Origin: Mikania micrantha
Lineage: Eukaryota > Streptophyta > Magnoliopsida > Asterales > Asteraceae
Assembly (NCBI GenBank): GCA_009363875.1
Contig: CM018698.1
Coordinates: 61,177,439-61,241,438 of the forward strand
Length of the DNA: 64,000 nt
Direction of reading: 5' to 3'
Positions 1 to 10,650 of the stretch are shown piece after piece. The translations under genes were made by a program, and so were the position numbers. The number at the start of each line of letters is the position of its first letter. The first letter of the stretch is position 1. The notes under the pieces were generated by a model. That model had not been told where the DNA came from. It was given only the letters and a program-made list of their open reading frames with translations, and did no database searches.

Positions 1-512
1 CCGACTTTTGTTTTCTACTTTTTAGTCATTATTTCAGAACGTTAAACTCACAGATATGTTTGTCTGAATCGTCACCCACGCAAACACACTGTCAGTTCGC
101 CATTCTGAAATAACACTGCAAATTGTGTTTGAATTGTGTTTCCTCACTATCGGACTCAACTAACATCCTGTTCACATTGTTTTCACACTGATTTGTCGGT
201 CATCTGATTCCTGTCATCTATGGATATCAGATCGCAACCGATTTGTTCTTATTATTCTCTTGAACTCTGTTGTTTCTCGTGATTTGTTGTGTTAACTATA
301 CTTAGGTTTTCACCTAAATACAAACAACTATAGTTTATAATGAGTGTTTTACTTACGAAATTTAAGTTTAGACATAAATACGTACAACTTTTTCTTGTAT
401 TTTGAATTCTGTTAATACAAGTACTGTTCACAAACATGTATGTACACATAGTAATTATTGAAAGTACCCATATCATACGGACTTGCCGGCTGGTCAGGTA
501 CTAGTTGTCACA
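1..512 (-). mobile_element. U3 end of a gypsy-type LTR, cut by the window edge
   Basis: The segment ends in GTTGTCACA, the same terminus as the LTR ending at 17129. Its body resembles 43760-43860 and 16960-17050, sharing a TCGTCACCC block followed by AT-rich sequence. The next bases are LINE coding sequence, so this is an LTR inserted in a LINE. Its other end lies beyond position 1. Orientation is inferred from relatives in which the TGTCACACC end is the U5 side. No polypurine tract follows, which fits a solo or 5-prime LTR. Confidence 0.55.
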
Positions 513-1719
513 ATATATGGCAGGAAAGAAACATAAGAGAGTATGAGAAGAGGCTAGTTGATGAAATCTGTTCTTTGATATGGGACAATGTTAGGCTTAA
601 GATTCCGTCTCTTAGATTTAAAAAGTCGTTTGCTTAAGTTTAAGTGATGAATGATTGGAATTTGGGTGAGTTATGTTTCATGGATAAAAGCAGTGAGTAT
701 CAACTACATTATGGACTCAACTAGTAGAATGTACAACGAGTGGACTTTGGGTTATTTGGGGAGTAGGCTTCTTTGGGTACTTGATAGATATAGGCGGGAC
801 TACAAGACTTGGTTAGAGAATCTATTTATTATGAAAATCTTTATTACTTATCTATCTCAATTTCATATTTATATTGTTGTTATTTTTCTAAAGTTTATTA
901 AAAAGAGTGTGGACAGGATGAGAGGGTGTTATCCCACTCAGTGGTTTTGGGGTAATGGGAACGGTTGGGCATAATATTAAAAAATTATTTTTGGTGTGTG
1001 CTACAGCTTGAGTGTTATGAGGTCTTATGCCCTTTATAACCATTTTTTGCTCACTAGCGAGGGGAATTACATGGGTTGGGACCATACGAATATACATGCA
1101 ATTTGGATGATATTTAATGGTTGAAATGGGCTTTTGCTTTTGCTATATTCTTGAAGTAGAGAATGATTCATATGGCAGGGCTAGGTGCCTATGAATCTTA
1201 CTATCATGAAGACTAGAAGGGGTAATGCTCAGGATGGATTCCCGGTTGATTTGAACATGTTGACATCCAAGACTAAAGGTGCCAAATCAAAACTTTGGAA
1301 TTAGAGAAAGTTTAGGCACCAAGATGTTGGTCGGGATAAACAATTGTTTAAACAAGGTATTGTGGAGACAAATGGGTTTAATCAAGAAGTGTTGGATTAC
1401 TTTGCGCCACCTAGATAGTTGTCTTAGGGATTTGGGTGGATCGACTACAAATGGTTGGATATAACTCGGGATTTTGGGAGCTCATTATGGAATGGTTTAT
1501 TTGTGTTCCTATGGCATATGAATGGCACAATAGGGGGCTATTAGTTGGAAAAACTGGAAATCTTAGGGTGTACCCGAACATGGGCTTTTGAAAGTATACT
1601 ACGAGGCTACGGGCTAGGAAGTTGATAAATTAAGGTGCAATCATATTTGGGCCTATATGATGAGTAGTATAATGGGTAACAAGGATTGTAACAATTGGAA
1701 ACATTGGGGTACTTGGGCT

Positions 1720-1948
1720 TAGAGGTGCGCAAATCGGGTTTTTTTTAACCGGTTTCAACCGGTTCCGGTTTCAACCAACAAAGTCAATACATGGTTCCGA
1801 GTTTCGACCGTTTCCGGTTCGGGTTTTGGCCGGGTGTAGGTGGAACTAGTTCCGGTTCTAATTTGTCTGAAAAACCAGACCCTGTACCCACCGGCTCTGG
1901 TTCGGGTTGTCGGTTCCGGGTCCGGATCCGTTTTTTTGCCCACCTCTC
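1720..1948. mobile_element. hAT-type MITE with 8-bp target duplication
   Basis: The termini are inverted: TAGAGGTGCGCAAA on the left, and the complement of TTTTGCCCACCTCTC on the right. The element is flanked by the 8-bp direct repeat CTTGGGCT (1712-1719 and 1949-1956), the duplication length of hAT elements. The interior is dominated by GGTTCC/AACCGG motifs, like the subterminal repeats of the larger hAT element at 14440. There is no coding capacity. Confidence 0.8.
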
Positions 1949-2047
1949 CTTGGGCTGATATGGGCTTACTTGGTTTGTGGGCTAGCAAATACTCATATGT
2001 GATTTAACATTGAGATCAAGTGGAGTGGCTAGAAACATCATTATTAT

Positions 2048-2241
2048 GGAGACTTTTGTATACAATAACTTGGATGGTATTTTATTTTTTGAGATGATGT
2101 GTTATGTTCCTCTTTCATACTATCTTTTCTAGTATAGTGATAAAGGAGACTTTTGTATACAATAACTTGGATGGTATTTTATTTTTTGAGATGATGTGTT
2201 ATGTTCCTCTTTCATACTACCTTTTCTAGTATAGTGATAAA
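2048..2241. repeat. 97-bp tandem duplication
   Basis: Two adjacent copies (2048-2144 and 2145-2241) begin GGAGACTTTTGTATAC and end TAGTGATAAA. I see one mismatch between them, so the duplication is younger than the LINE relic around it. Confidence 0.9.
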
Positions 2242-2542
2242 GGAACATTATGCATCATCATACTATATTATGTTGTATTATCATATGTACTGTATAACTA
2301 ATAGGCTGATGACGAATTCTTTTATTATAGGTAACATTAGTAGTAACCCCCATTTTTGTATAGATGGGGTGATGAGATGAAATATCCATGTCATTTTTTT
2401 TGGGTTCCTAAGGCTACTTATAGGAACAATATATGTTGGGTGGGAGTGTGGGGGGGGGGGGGGATGCCCCTTTAGGTATGTAATTTTTAAATTTTGTTAT
2501 TCTAGTTTCGAGGCAAATGCCTTTATCCAAAAAATAATATAT

Positions 2543-2612
2543 AAACCCTAAACACCAAACCTCAAACCCCAAACCCCTTAAAACTAAATCCCAAACCCCT
2601 AAACCCTATCCT
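2543..2612 (+). repeat. Degenerate telomere-like repeat (CCCTAAA-type)
   Basis: About 70 bp of imperfect AAACCCTAAAC, AAACCTC, AAACCCC and AAACCCCTAAACCC units. The patch lies directly after the A-rich tail of LINE relic A and directly before LINE fragment B. A similar short motif abuts the poly-A of LINE D at 59961-59977. Confidence 0.7.
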
Positions 2613-3300
2613 TGGCTTGGTTTGACAACTGGCATCCCATGGGGCCATTGAGTAAAGTATTGACTTCTAGGAGCATGAATGAGGAGGAATACACACAATC
2701 CACCCTTGTAAAGGATATAGTCAATGATTATGAGCGGAAGTAGCCCTTGGACTGGGCATATAGCCATATAGGTCCCCTACTCTATATAACTCTCCTACAT
2801 ATCCCAAGACTTGTATGGCAGACCAATTCTGGCAACGATGTATCATTCAAGGTAAGCTCTGTTTGGGATGACATCCAGGAGGTTGGAGAGGAAATGTCTC
2901 GGGCAAGGGTTGTCCGGTTCAATCAAAATATCTATAGACATGTTTTCATGCTTTAGTTAGCCATAAAGGGAAGACTTAAAATGAATGATATGGAGAAGGG
3001 TGCGTAGGAAGACGAGATGGGGAAACCTAATGCGTAACTGGTCTTAAATGATTCCTGACATATGTAATCACACTATGAATAACTCGATCTGGAGTGTGAT
3101 TAATAGATTGACCTTGGCAGCTGCCATGTGGAAAGAACGTAATATCATAATTATTGAAAATAGGAAAAAAGGTTAGTTGACCAGGTTGTGTCTTTGTTCC
3201 TTGATTCAGTTAGGTCTAGACTAGGGGGCTTGTAGTTTAAGATCTTTGCATATGTCGTTCAAGCTTTGTATATTTGGGGGTTGGAGGGAATTTCTGATTA
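2611..3300 (+). pseudogene. LINE fragment B: C-terminal part of ORF2 (post-RT/zf-RVT region)
   Basis: The broken plus-strand translation starts WFDNWHPMGPLSK and goes on through VWDDIQEVGEEMSRARVV, NIYRHVFML and NNSIWSVINRLTLAAAMW. The same blocks in the same order occur in LINE D on the minus strand (WFDNWHPSGPL, VWKDIQENEIEVPW, IPRHAFILWLAIKNRL). Stops and frame changes are frequent. The reverse transcriptase core is absent, so this is a 5-prime-truncated or rearranged dead copy. Confidence 0.7.
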
Positions 3301-3693
3301 CCAGTCAGTTAAAAGAATCATATATCCCAATGGAAACCAATACTATGGGAACACGTTAAAATTAAATTTTAGAGAGATTGAATTGTTAAATAACTGGTCA
3401 AAATTGGAAGGGCAATCACAGGTTATGGTATTACAGTGGCCTGGTTCATTGCTGTTTAGCTTGTATGGACTGGTTGGTGGCTCTACTTATGGATTCCGAG
3501 TGAAACATCCTGTCACTGTCTGATGGAGCAATGCAATTGTCCCAAAATATATAAATAAAAACTCAACGTTGACTAACCAAATAAATATGCTGATATAAAA
3601 TGTCAGAGCTTCAAGTATAAATTCGATAAGTTCATCCGATTGTAAAGTTCACATGTTTTTCTTTTATATAACTAAAAGCATGATAGTGTTATG
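3301..3693. other. Spacer between LINE fragment and PAS/LOV gene
   Basis: I see no gene here. The segment covers the end of LINE fragment B and the probable 3-prime UTR of the PAS/LOV gene, whose stop codon is at 3694-3696. No polyadenylation signal can be chosen with confidence. Confidence 0.4.
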
Positions 3694-5974
3694 TCACGAG
3701 TTGGAAGTGGTGGCTATCATTCCCGAAGTCCTCACTGCTACTTTCACAGCACCCACCACGCTAAGTTGCATCATCTCTGGCTTCAGATTCTGCTGCTTTT
3801 CATCATAATTAATTGCATTCATCTGAACTTCAACAAAATACGCTCTCTGTCACACACGTGTAGACATTAACATACTACTACTACTACTGCAACTGCATAT
3901 TATCATTTGATTTATATTATAAAAGGGACCACCTTGCCAGAAGCATTTCTCACAGGTGAAACGTGCAAAGAGTTCCAAAACGGGCTCCCGTCTTTTCTGT
4001 AATCAAAAACAACAATTTAATCTTAATGTAATTAATTAACTACAAACAAACAACACTTACCATACCAACCTGTAATTTAAGATGCAGACAGTGCAAGCCT
4101 TTCCATTTTGAATGCTATTTGTAATCTGCAAACTTAACCATCTCATCATAATGTATACAACACACACCAGTATCTTCATAAATTGTGTCTACCTGTAATT
4201 GAGTTGAGACATCTGTTTCCTGCCCACTTAAGAATCTACAATTTCGCCCCAATACTTCGTGTCTAGCATATCCTAGAAACAATTATTATTTATGCATCAA
4301 AGACAAACTTCACACTATCCATTGATTCAAAATTACATATCTCAATTTCAACTTATAAAAAATTTTATTAATTAAGGACATGCATTTTAAAATAATGGTT
4401 TGCCTTCACCTATCCTCCCAGGCCCTACACAAAAGTAGGAATTCAATGGGTATATTTGTTTGTTTGTTATTTTAAAATAATGACTTAACGAATGAGATAT
4501 TCATTTGATTATAGGTAGGTGGATACATAACGTAAGTTGATGCTAATCCCAATAAGATTTTTTTCCAACCAAAATCTAATTTTATTAAAAACATAAATTC
4601 ATATCAAAGCACTCTGACCTGACCATTTATTGCAACTTCAAATAGTATAATATAGTATAATAGCAACCCACCCCCAAAATAAGAATTTTTTTCCAACCAA
4701 AACCTAATTTTGTTAATCCTAAACAATTAAAACAGAAATTCATATCCAAAGCACTCAAACCTGACTATTTATTGCAACTTCAAATAGTATAAGAGCAACC
4801 CCTCTGGGAATGAGAACGACTTCGACTATCAATGTGTTTTGTTAGCATACCTGTTAATTCTAGGAAAGCATCACTAGCGTAAACGATCGGGATATCAGTC
4901 TTATGTGGATCCGTCCTACATGATGCATAATGATTATGGTTTGTATTGTATGTGTTAGTTGTTTAAATTGATAAAAAAAAAAAAAGAAAAAGGAAATAAC
5001 TCACAAAACAAAGCTTTGTTTGATTCTACCAAGAGATATATACAAGGATGCACCGAGACAGCTATAACTTGAGCAGCATCTGTTTTCTGAAACTAATCTG
5101 CCAGTTAACTGGCTGTAGTGTGTCAGCATAGAAAGTATGCTGCCCATAGCACTGTTGGCTACTTCTTTTTCCGAATCACTCACCTTGCATGCCAATTCTG
5201 TATGTATGCATATGTTTAAAAAAGAAGTACAGTTATATTACAGCAATATCAATATTGCCTTGACCTTGAATCAAAGATAAGATAACCACCACAAAAGACA
5301 TGACCCTCATGATTTTATTCCAAAAGGGTTAAATAGGCATCCAAAGTTGTAGGTTTGTACAAATAGAAAAGTTATAGTTTCAAAATTCAAATCTACAAGT
5401 CAAAATAAACATTTATGGTCATGAAGAAAACAAGTAAACAGTAGTAACAGTTTGCAATTTCAAAGTCCGAACCTGTATCATCTTGTGCCACTGGGACGGT
5501 ATCCTCAGAACAAACCTCCCTTCTACACAAATTGACTTCAATCCTCATCCTCCTAGTCGTTGGCTTAGGCATAACCGGGACTTGAACACCAACAAAGTGT
5601 ATCACTTTTCCATCTTCCTTGCTGAAAACAGGAAACATATGAAATAGAATCCAAAAGGGTGCCCCGTTTTTATGATAGTTTATTAAATTAACTTGTATGC
5701 TCCTTTCTTCTCTAATGGCCCGTCCAATATCCATAACCGATCTCCGATTGGTCTTCAACCCCTGAAACATCCTCCCGTTCTTCCCAACTACCTCTTCTCT
5801 TGAATATCCGGACATCTTCAACAACTCCCTGGAAGCAAAAACAATAGGGTGCCCTGGAATCCAAGGGTCGGCTATGGTGAAGCTATGAGGCAGGTCATCA
5901 AGAGCTTCTCTGACCCATAACGAGTAGCGACTATTAATAGATTCTTCAATAGCAATAGCAATAGCCGTCTCCAT
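3694..5974 (-). CDS. PLP: PAS/LOV protein (twin PAS-LOV blue-light receptor family)
   Basis: Seven exons splice into 1113 nt (370 codons plus stop): 5974-5473, 5197-5005, 4915-4851, 4272-4193, 4125-4070, 3996-3933 and 3846-3694. Every intron is GT-AG and all phases agree. Residues about 20-130 form a PAS domain (REALDDLPHSFTIADPWIPG, SGYSREEVVGKNGRMFQG), followed by a linker with ELACKV. The second domain, about 220-330, is a true LOV domain: LTDPHKTDIPIVYASDAFLE, GYARHEVLGRNCRFLSG, LNYRKDGSPFWNSLHVSPV. Cys265 in NCRFLS is the expected flavin-adduct cysteine. The matching site in the first domain is Gly67 (NGRMF), so that domain should not form an adduct. Architecture and length fit Arabidopsis PAS/LOV protein (PLP, also called TLP1/LLP, about 400 residues from memory), a flavin-binding blue-light sensor without a kinase domain. 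The start is the first ATG of the open frame just before the conserved region. The gene has no other host gene beside it and shows no disabling change. Confidence 0.93.
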
Positions 5975-6057
5975 AACTTTTCGCTCGATCCAAATCCCAT
6001 GTGGTAGAGTTGGAGAGTTTTTGGGCCTTTTAGCTTCAATTAAAACCCCAAGTTGGA

Positions 6058-6065
6058 TCTTTATA
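6058..6065 (-). promoter_or_regulatory. Possible TATA box of the PAS/LOV gene
   Basis: TATAAAGA reads on the minus strand about 85 bp upstream of the ATG at 5974, a plausible distance for a short 5-prime UTR. The region is AT-rich, so the match could be chance. Nothing else recognisable lies between 5975 and 6300. Confidence 0.3.
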
Positions 6066-6340
6066 ACAAAATACCAATTGAAGAAACCATGCTTAACTGA
6101 AGAAATTTTGGAACTTTCAAGGTTATTATAACATACAGATTCTATAAAATACTATCAACTGACGAGATGAGATTTACTGGTGTTGCCCATCACTCAAAGG
6201 TTTTGTGGAGACTGTGTAAGGTCACAAACAATCAAGCTGAGTCACCAAAAAGATGCATACACAGAGTCAGGATGTCAAACACGATATTTTTTTTTCTTTC
6301 AATTATTATATATATTAATTATTATATATATATTAACTTC

Positions 6341-6488
6341 CAAAGATTCGTTTCCTCACATAAACACTATTCACTCATATATACATACATTACATGTATC
6401 TATCCAAATATATTAATTTGCAAAGATTCGTTTCCTCACATAAACACTATTCACTCATATATACATACATTACATGTATCTATCCAAA
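6341..6488 (+). repeat. 80-bp direct duplication
   Basis: CAAAGATTCGTTTCCTCACA starts at 6341 and again at 6421, and the two copies match for about 68 bp through ACATGTATCTATCCAAA. Only noncoding sequence is duplicated. Confidence 0.85.
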
Positions 6489-6499
6489 CTATCCAAGAA

Positions 6500-6910
6500 A
6501 ACGCTTCAAAAATATCGAAAACGCTTCAAAAAATCGTTTAAAAAGCTTCAAAAAATCGTTAAACGCTTCAATAAATCGTTTGAAAACGCTTCAAAAAATC
6601 GTTTAAAACGCTTCAAAAAATCGTTAAACGCTTCAATAAATCGTTTGAAAACGCTTCAAAAAATCGTTTAAAACGCTTCAAAAAATCGTTAAACGCTTCA
6701 AAAAATCGTTTAAAACGCTTCAAAAAATCGTTTATAACGCTTCAAAAAATCGTGAAACGCTTCAAAAAATCGTTTAAAAGCTTCAAAAAATCGTTTAAAA
6801 CGCTTCAAAAAATCGTTTAAAAATCGCTTCAAAAAATCGTTTAAAAATGGAAACGCTTCAAAAATTCGTTTAAAACGCTTCAAAAAATCGTTTAAAAATG
6901 GAAACGCTTC
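6500..6910. repeat. Minisatellite, about 22-bp unit
   Basis: Roughly 18-19 tandem units of ACGCTTCAAAAAATCGTTTAA, with length variants. The open frames across it on both strands (KRFKKS- and FLKRF-type repeats) are products of the repeat and not genes. Confidence 0.9.
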
Positions 6911-7404
6911 AAATAACATGATTTTAACACGTCATTAGGTTATCTGATAAATGTCATAATTATATTAATTTAATCGCAATGGCCTCATGAACGTTTATAT
7001 AAATTTCTAACCCAAACGGTCACAGAAATTTCGCGCGTTGTTTACATGCCTATAACGCATCCGTACATTATCGAATTTTTGTATCGTTTACATCATTTTG
7101 ATCGTAATTAGTTTACAAACGATTTAGATTTAATAATTTTATAAACCATGAGTATTATATATACTACATATATATACGATTTACATATAATAATTTTATA
7201 ATATTTGTATCATTCATAAATTCTACATTTACGCAGGGCATTTTTTTTAAGTCTTCTGTAATCACATTCTTTACTATTAAATAAGTTCTTAATCTTCAAC
7301 CCTTAGTTTCAAAGCTTATGTTATAGATGTTGTATAGGGTATTTTCGTGCATTTTATTGTACACGATTTTAACCTCATGTTCTGTTGATTTTTTTTAGGT
7401 CAGT

Positions 7405-7446
7405 ATTCAGACCCCACCGCAACGCGCGACGGGTCCTGTTTACTAG
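7405..7446 (+). mobile_element. Helitron-like 3-prime terminus
   Basis: A short GC-rich hairpin (arms GACCC and GGGTC around an ACGCGCG-containing loop) is followed about 8 bp later by CTAG and then T. Helitrons end in a hairpin, then CTRR, and insert before a T. I found no matching 5-prime TC end. If it is real, the element lies to the left and would contain the minisatellite at 6500-6910. Confidence 0.35.
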
Positions 7447-7449
7447 TTC

Positions 7450-8688
7450 TATTATATAATTAAAAAACAAAAACAGCTAATAATTTATGTATATGATTGT
7501 GAATCTATTAAATATTATATAAATGTTTAAATTAAAAGTCGAGTGAATAATGACAATTTTTTTTTTAATATCGAAGAACATTTAAGACATTTTATATCAT
7601 TTAAAAACTTATATTTATTATGATGTGTCACATTTAATATATTTTAATCAAGTCAATTCTTTTTATATAAAGTTACATCATTTTTTTTAAATATTCATAA
7701 TTTTTTTTATACCATATTTTTTTTTTATAAAAATTGCACCTTTACGTTTTTTTCTTTAATTTCGTTATATAGTCGACTAGTTTTGTTAATTTTTTTATGT
7801 CTCATATATATATCTTTGTAACGAGCATAAATATGACATATTATTTTGATTTTGTTACAATGGTAAATTACATCACAGTATATTACATTACTTTAATTAA
7901 CTATTATTAGAAAAAAATTAAAATAATGTGTTATGTTTATGCTTATTATATTGATGTAAAAATGGATCTATGGAAAAAATTTAAATAGACTAGTATAAAT
8001 TATATCGGAATTAAAGAAAAAATATACATTATTGTAAATGATGTGTTATATCAGTGTAAATAATATGTTAAAACACTGTAATTTAGTGCTGTTAGAAAAA
8101 AAATCAAAATATTGTGTTATGTTTGCTTGTTACAATAATGTAAATACAGAGCATCCAAAATTTATTTGTTAAAAAAACTAGTCTATATTATAACGGAATT
8201 AAAGAAAAAATAAAATGAATATAATGGAGAAAATGACATCACTATTAATTACATTACCATAATTTACTGTTTGAAAAAAATTTAAAATAGCATGCTATGT
8301 TTATTCTCATTACATTGATGTAAATACGGGCATCAGGAAAAAAAACAAAAAAAAAACTAGTCATGATTATAATGGAATTAAAGAGAAAATTAGACGAGTT
8401 TAATGGTGCAATTTTTCAAAAAAAGTAATATAATAGAAATAAGTTGTGAGTGTTTAAAAAAAAGGAGGTAAACTTTATTTAAAAAATTAAATTAGTTAAA
8501 TATATAAAAAGGTGACATTTTTCACCACCAAATAAAATCTAGTTTTTTTGTTGGTTACAAAATGTTTTAAATGTCCTCTCATATGAAAAAAATGACACAT
8601 GACACGATTATATGCACTTACTTTTTATATTAACCATTAGATGATAGTTAATAGATTAGTTTATTTTTTATGGGTAATTAATACTTCC
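7450..8688. mobile_element. Large AT-rich foldback element
   Basis: The left half read as reverse complement aligns in order with the right half. GGTGCAATTTTT, GTTTAAAAAAAA, TGTAACTTTAT-like, TTAAATGT and TTAATAGATT blocks recur mirrored, giving arms of roughly 400 bp. The middle has extra direct units of about 180 bp starting near 7910, 8094 and 8273 (AAAATAnTGTGTTATGTTT, then ACTAGTC and GGAATTAAAGA). No coding sequence is present. The ends are approximate and no target duplication was identified. Long inverted ends suggest a Mutator-like or foldback element. Confidence 0.55.
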
Positions 8689-8714
8689 ATATATATATAT
8701 ATATATATATATAT
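8689..8714. repeat. (AT)n microsatellite
   Basis: Thirteen AT units on the left flank of the foldback MITE at 8715. A matching run on the right side covers 9096-9117. Confidence 0.95.
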
Positions 8715-9095
8715 GATTTGGTTCAAATAAGAACCCTGCCTAATTACGGTAACCCAGTGAACTTTGACAAAAAATGCCCGAATCTTTGGTTTTTTTTCAT
8801 GGTCTTTATTATACATATTTAGGAGGGGTTTCTTTTTTATGTTTTGGCTAATTCGCAATGCAAATCGAATTTGCATCGGTGTCAAATTTTTGCACTTTTC
8901 TAAATGTTGCGAAATGCAACTCAAATTTACACCGATGCAAATTCGATTTGCATTGAGAATTAGCCAAAACACAACAAAGAAACCCCCTAAATATGTATAA
9001 TAAAGACCATGAAAAAAAACCAAAGATTCGGGCATTTTTTGTCAAAGTTCACTGGGTTACCACAATTATAGTGGGTTAACAACGGAACCTTCCCC
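8715..9095. mobile_element. Foldback MITE flanked by (TA)n runs
   Basis: A near-perfect inverted repeat. The left arm from 8748 (GGTAACCCAGTGAACTTTG...) is the reverse complement of the right arm ending at 9061, with arms of about 140 bp and a loop of about 35 bp around 8905. Both arms contain a mirrored AATGCCCGAATCTTTGG block. Outside the arms are TA runs. The right end read outward is GGGGAAGGTTCCGTTGTTAACC, resembling the ends of elements at 10651 and 13322. The small open frames are mirror images of each other and are not genes. Confidence 0.8.
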
Positions 9096-9117
9096 TATAT
9101 ATATATATATATATATA

Positions 9118-10602
9118 ATTAGGATCAAGTAAAAAGGGTGAGATTAGTGAAAAGGGTGAGAAGCAATATTGGCTATTGGATTAAACATGCGATTAATTTT
9201 CAAGAGAGGGTGTTTTAGGAAGAAATTTTATTATTTTTATGATACTTGATTATTCAAATTAAATTTAAAGTAAGAACAACATAAATGGAAGAATAATAAA
9301 TTTTTTGATTACAACCATCAGACAACATTTTTATTTATACAACTTTATATAATTAATGATTGTTAACATATTCTTTATAGTTAGAAACATACTTAATTAT
9401 TGTATTTCATTGTGTTTTTATGCATGTTATTGTTAGTTGCGTTATATATATGTTATTTGTTTCCAATTTATGTATAATGCATTATTTTGTGTCTATTGAT
9501 TATAACGACTAAGAAATTATTCACAACAAACATGATTGTTGTGTATTACGTATCATTATTGTGTCTATTGTGTTATGTTTAATATTGTGTATTATTGTAT
9601 ATTGTGTTTTTATGAGTTTTACTGATAACTATTGTGTAATATGTGCATCACAAATGACAACAGATATGACACAATAGACACTATGTTTAGACACAATGAC
9701 GCAAAATACAGTGATGTCTATAACCATTGTTTCTAAAAATTTTGACATAACCTAACCATTGTGTTATACGTGCATCACAGATGACAACAGATATGACACA
9801 ATGACACTATGTTTAGACTTTAGACACAATGACCCAAAACACAATAATGTCTATAACCATTGTTTCTAAAAATTTTGACCTAACCTAACCATTGTGTTAT
9901 ATGTACATCACAGATGACAACATATATGACACAATGACAATATGTTTAGACACAATGACCCAAAACACAGTTATGTTTATAACTATTGTTTCTAAAAATT
10001 TTGACCTAACCTAACCATTGTGTAATACGTGCACCATAGATGACAACAGATATGACACAACAACACTATGCTTAGACAACAATCATTGTGTAATATATTC
10101 ATCATTGTATTTTATCTTCAAAACATTGTGTAGTATACAATCATTGTGTCTTACGTTCAGGTCATTGTGTAATATAGCCATAGTTGTGTTTACGTTCAGA
10201 TATGACACAACGATGAACAAAAAAAACAATCACAAACAAAAAGACATAATAACAAAAAGACACAATGACACATTACCAATATAAAAGGTGGATGGAGGAA
10301 AACATATATTTTTTTTAATTTTTATATAAAAATACTATACTCGTTTTAAAGACAAAAAATGCTCTTTTTTGGTGTAGTTTTTTTTTTTTAAAAAAATAAT
10401 ATCGTATATAAAAGTTATGGCCGTTTGAAAAAATGGGGGAAATATGATAAAAAATCAACAAAAGTGTCTATGACTAAAATACCCTTCCACTAACTTTTTA
10501 ATATAACTTTGATCTTAACCATTAAATTATACATCTAATAGCCCACAATCCTTCTCACACTTCTCACCAATTTAAGCCTTTTTAATATAACCCCACCCTA
10601 TA
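9118..10602. mobile_element. (TA)n-flanked nonautonomous element
   Basis: The left end after the TA run contains AAAAGGGTGAGAAGCAATATTGGCTATTGGAT. The right end read in reverse contains TTGGTGAGAAGTGTGAGAAG and GGGCTATTAGAT, an imperfect inverted end. Both sides abut TA/CA microsatellite. The interior is AT-rich with an array of about 130-bp repeats (9631-10095) and no coding potential. The superfamily is unknown. Confidence 0.45.
9631..10095. repeat. Tandem repeat, unit 126-133 bp, about 3.5 copies
   Basis: Units start at 9631, 9758, 9891 and 10017. Each runs ATTGTGTnATAnGTGCATCA, then GATGACAACAGATATGACAC, ACTATGTTTAGACACAATGA and CATTGTTTCTAAAAATTTTG. The last copy is partial. The ACACAAT and ATTGTGT words give a weak internal inverted structure. 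Confidence 0.85.
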
Positions 10603-10650
10603 CACACACATGTATATATATACATGTATATGTGTGTGTGTATATAGGGT
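10603..10650. repeat. TA/CA/TG palindromic microsatellite
   Basis: TACACACACATGTATATA is followed by its near mirror complement ACATGTATATGTGTGTGTGTATA. It is a simple-sequence palindrome separating two (TA)n-associated elements. Confidence 0.85.

Larger units (their letters stand above)
513..2540 (+). mobile_element. LINE relic A: end of ORF2 plus long 3-prime UTR
   Basis: Translation from 518 gives WQERNIREYEKRLVDEI and then DNVRLKIPSLRFKKS, the usual C-terminal end of plant L1-type ORF2, before stops appear. About 1.9 kb of noncoding, G/T-rich sequence follows. The tail at about 2390-2534 (TTTGGGTTCCTAAG, then GGCAAATGCCTTTATCC and an A run) is clearly homologous to the end of LINE D at 59989-60130. 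The relic contains a hAT MITE (1720-1948), a 97-bp duplication and a run of 14 Gs at 2450-2463. No frame is intact, so it is dead. Confidence 0.65.

Noticed and set aside
1279..1464. 61-codon plus-strand frame near 1.3 kb
   Set aside because: Lies in the LINE A 3-prime UTR; no family resemblance and no conserved neighbour.
2450..2463. Run of 14 Gs as a quadruplex or regulatory site
   Set aside because: A single homopolymer inside a decayed LINE UTR; no further support, and length may be a sequencing artefact.
6167..6919. Open frames with KRFKKS and FLKRF repeats on both strands
   Set aside because: They are translations of the 22-bp minisatellite and exist on both strands.
8661..9045. Pairs of similar 65-124 codon frames on opposite strands
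   Set aside because: They mirror each other because the sequence is an inverted repeat (foldback MITE).
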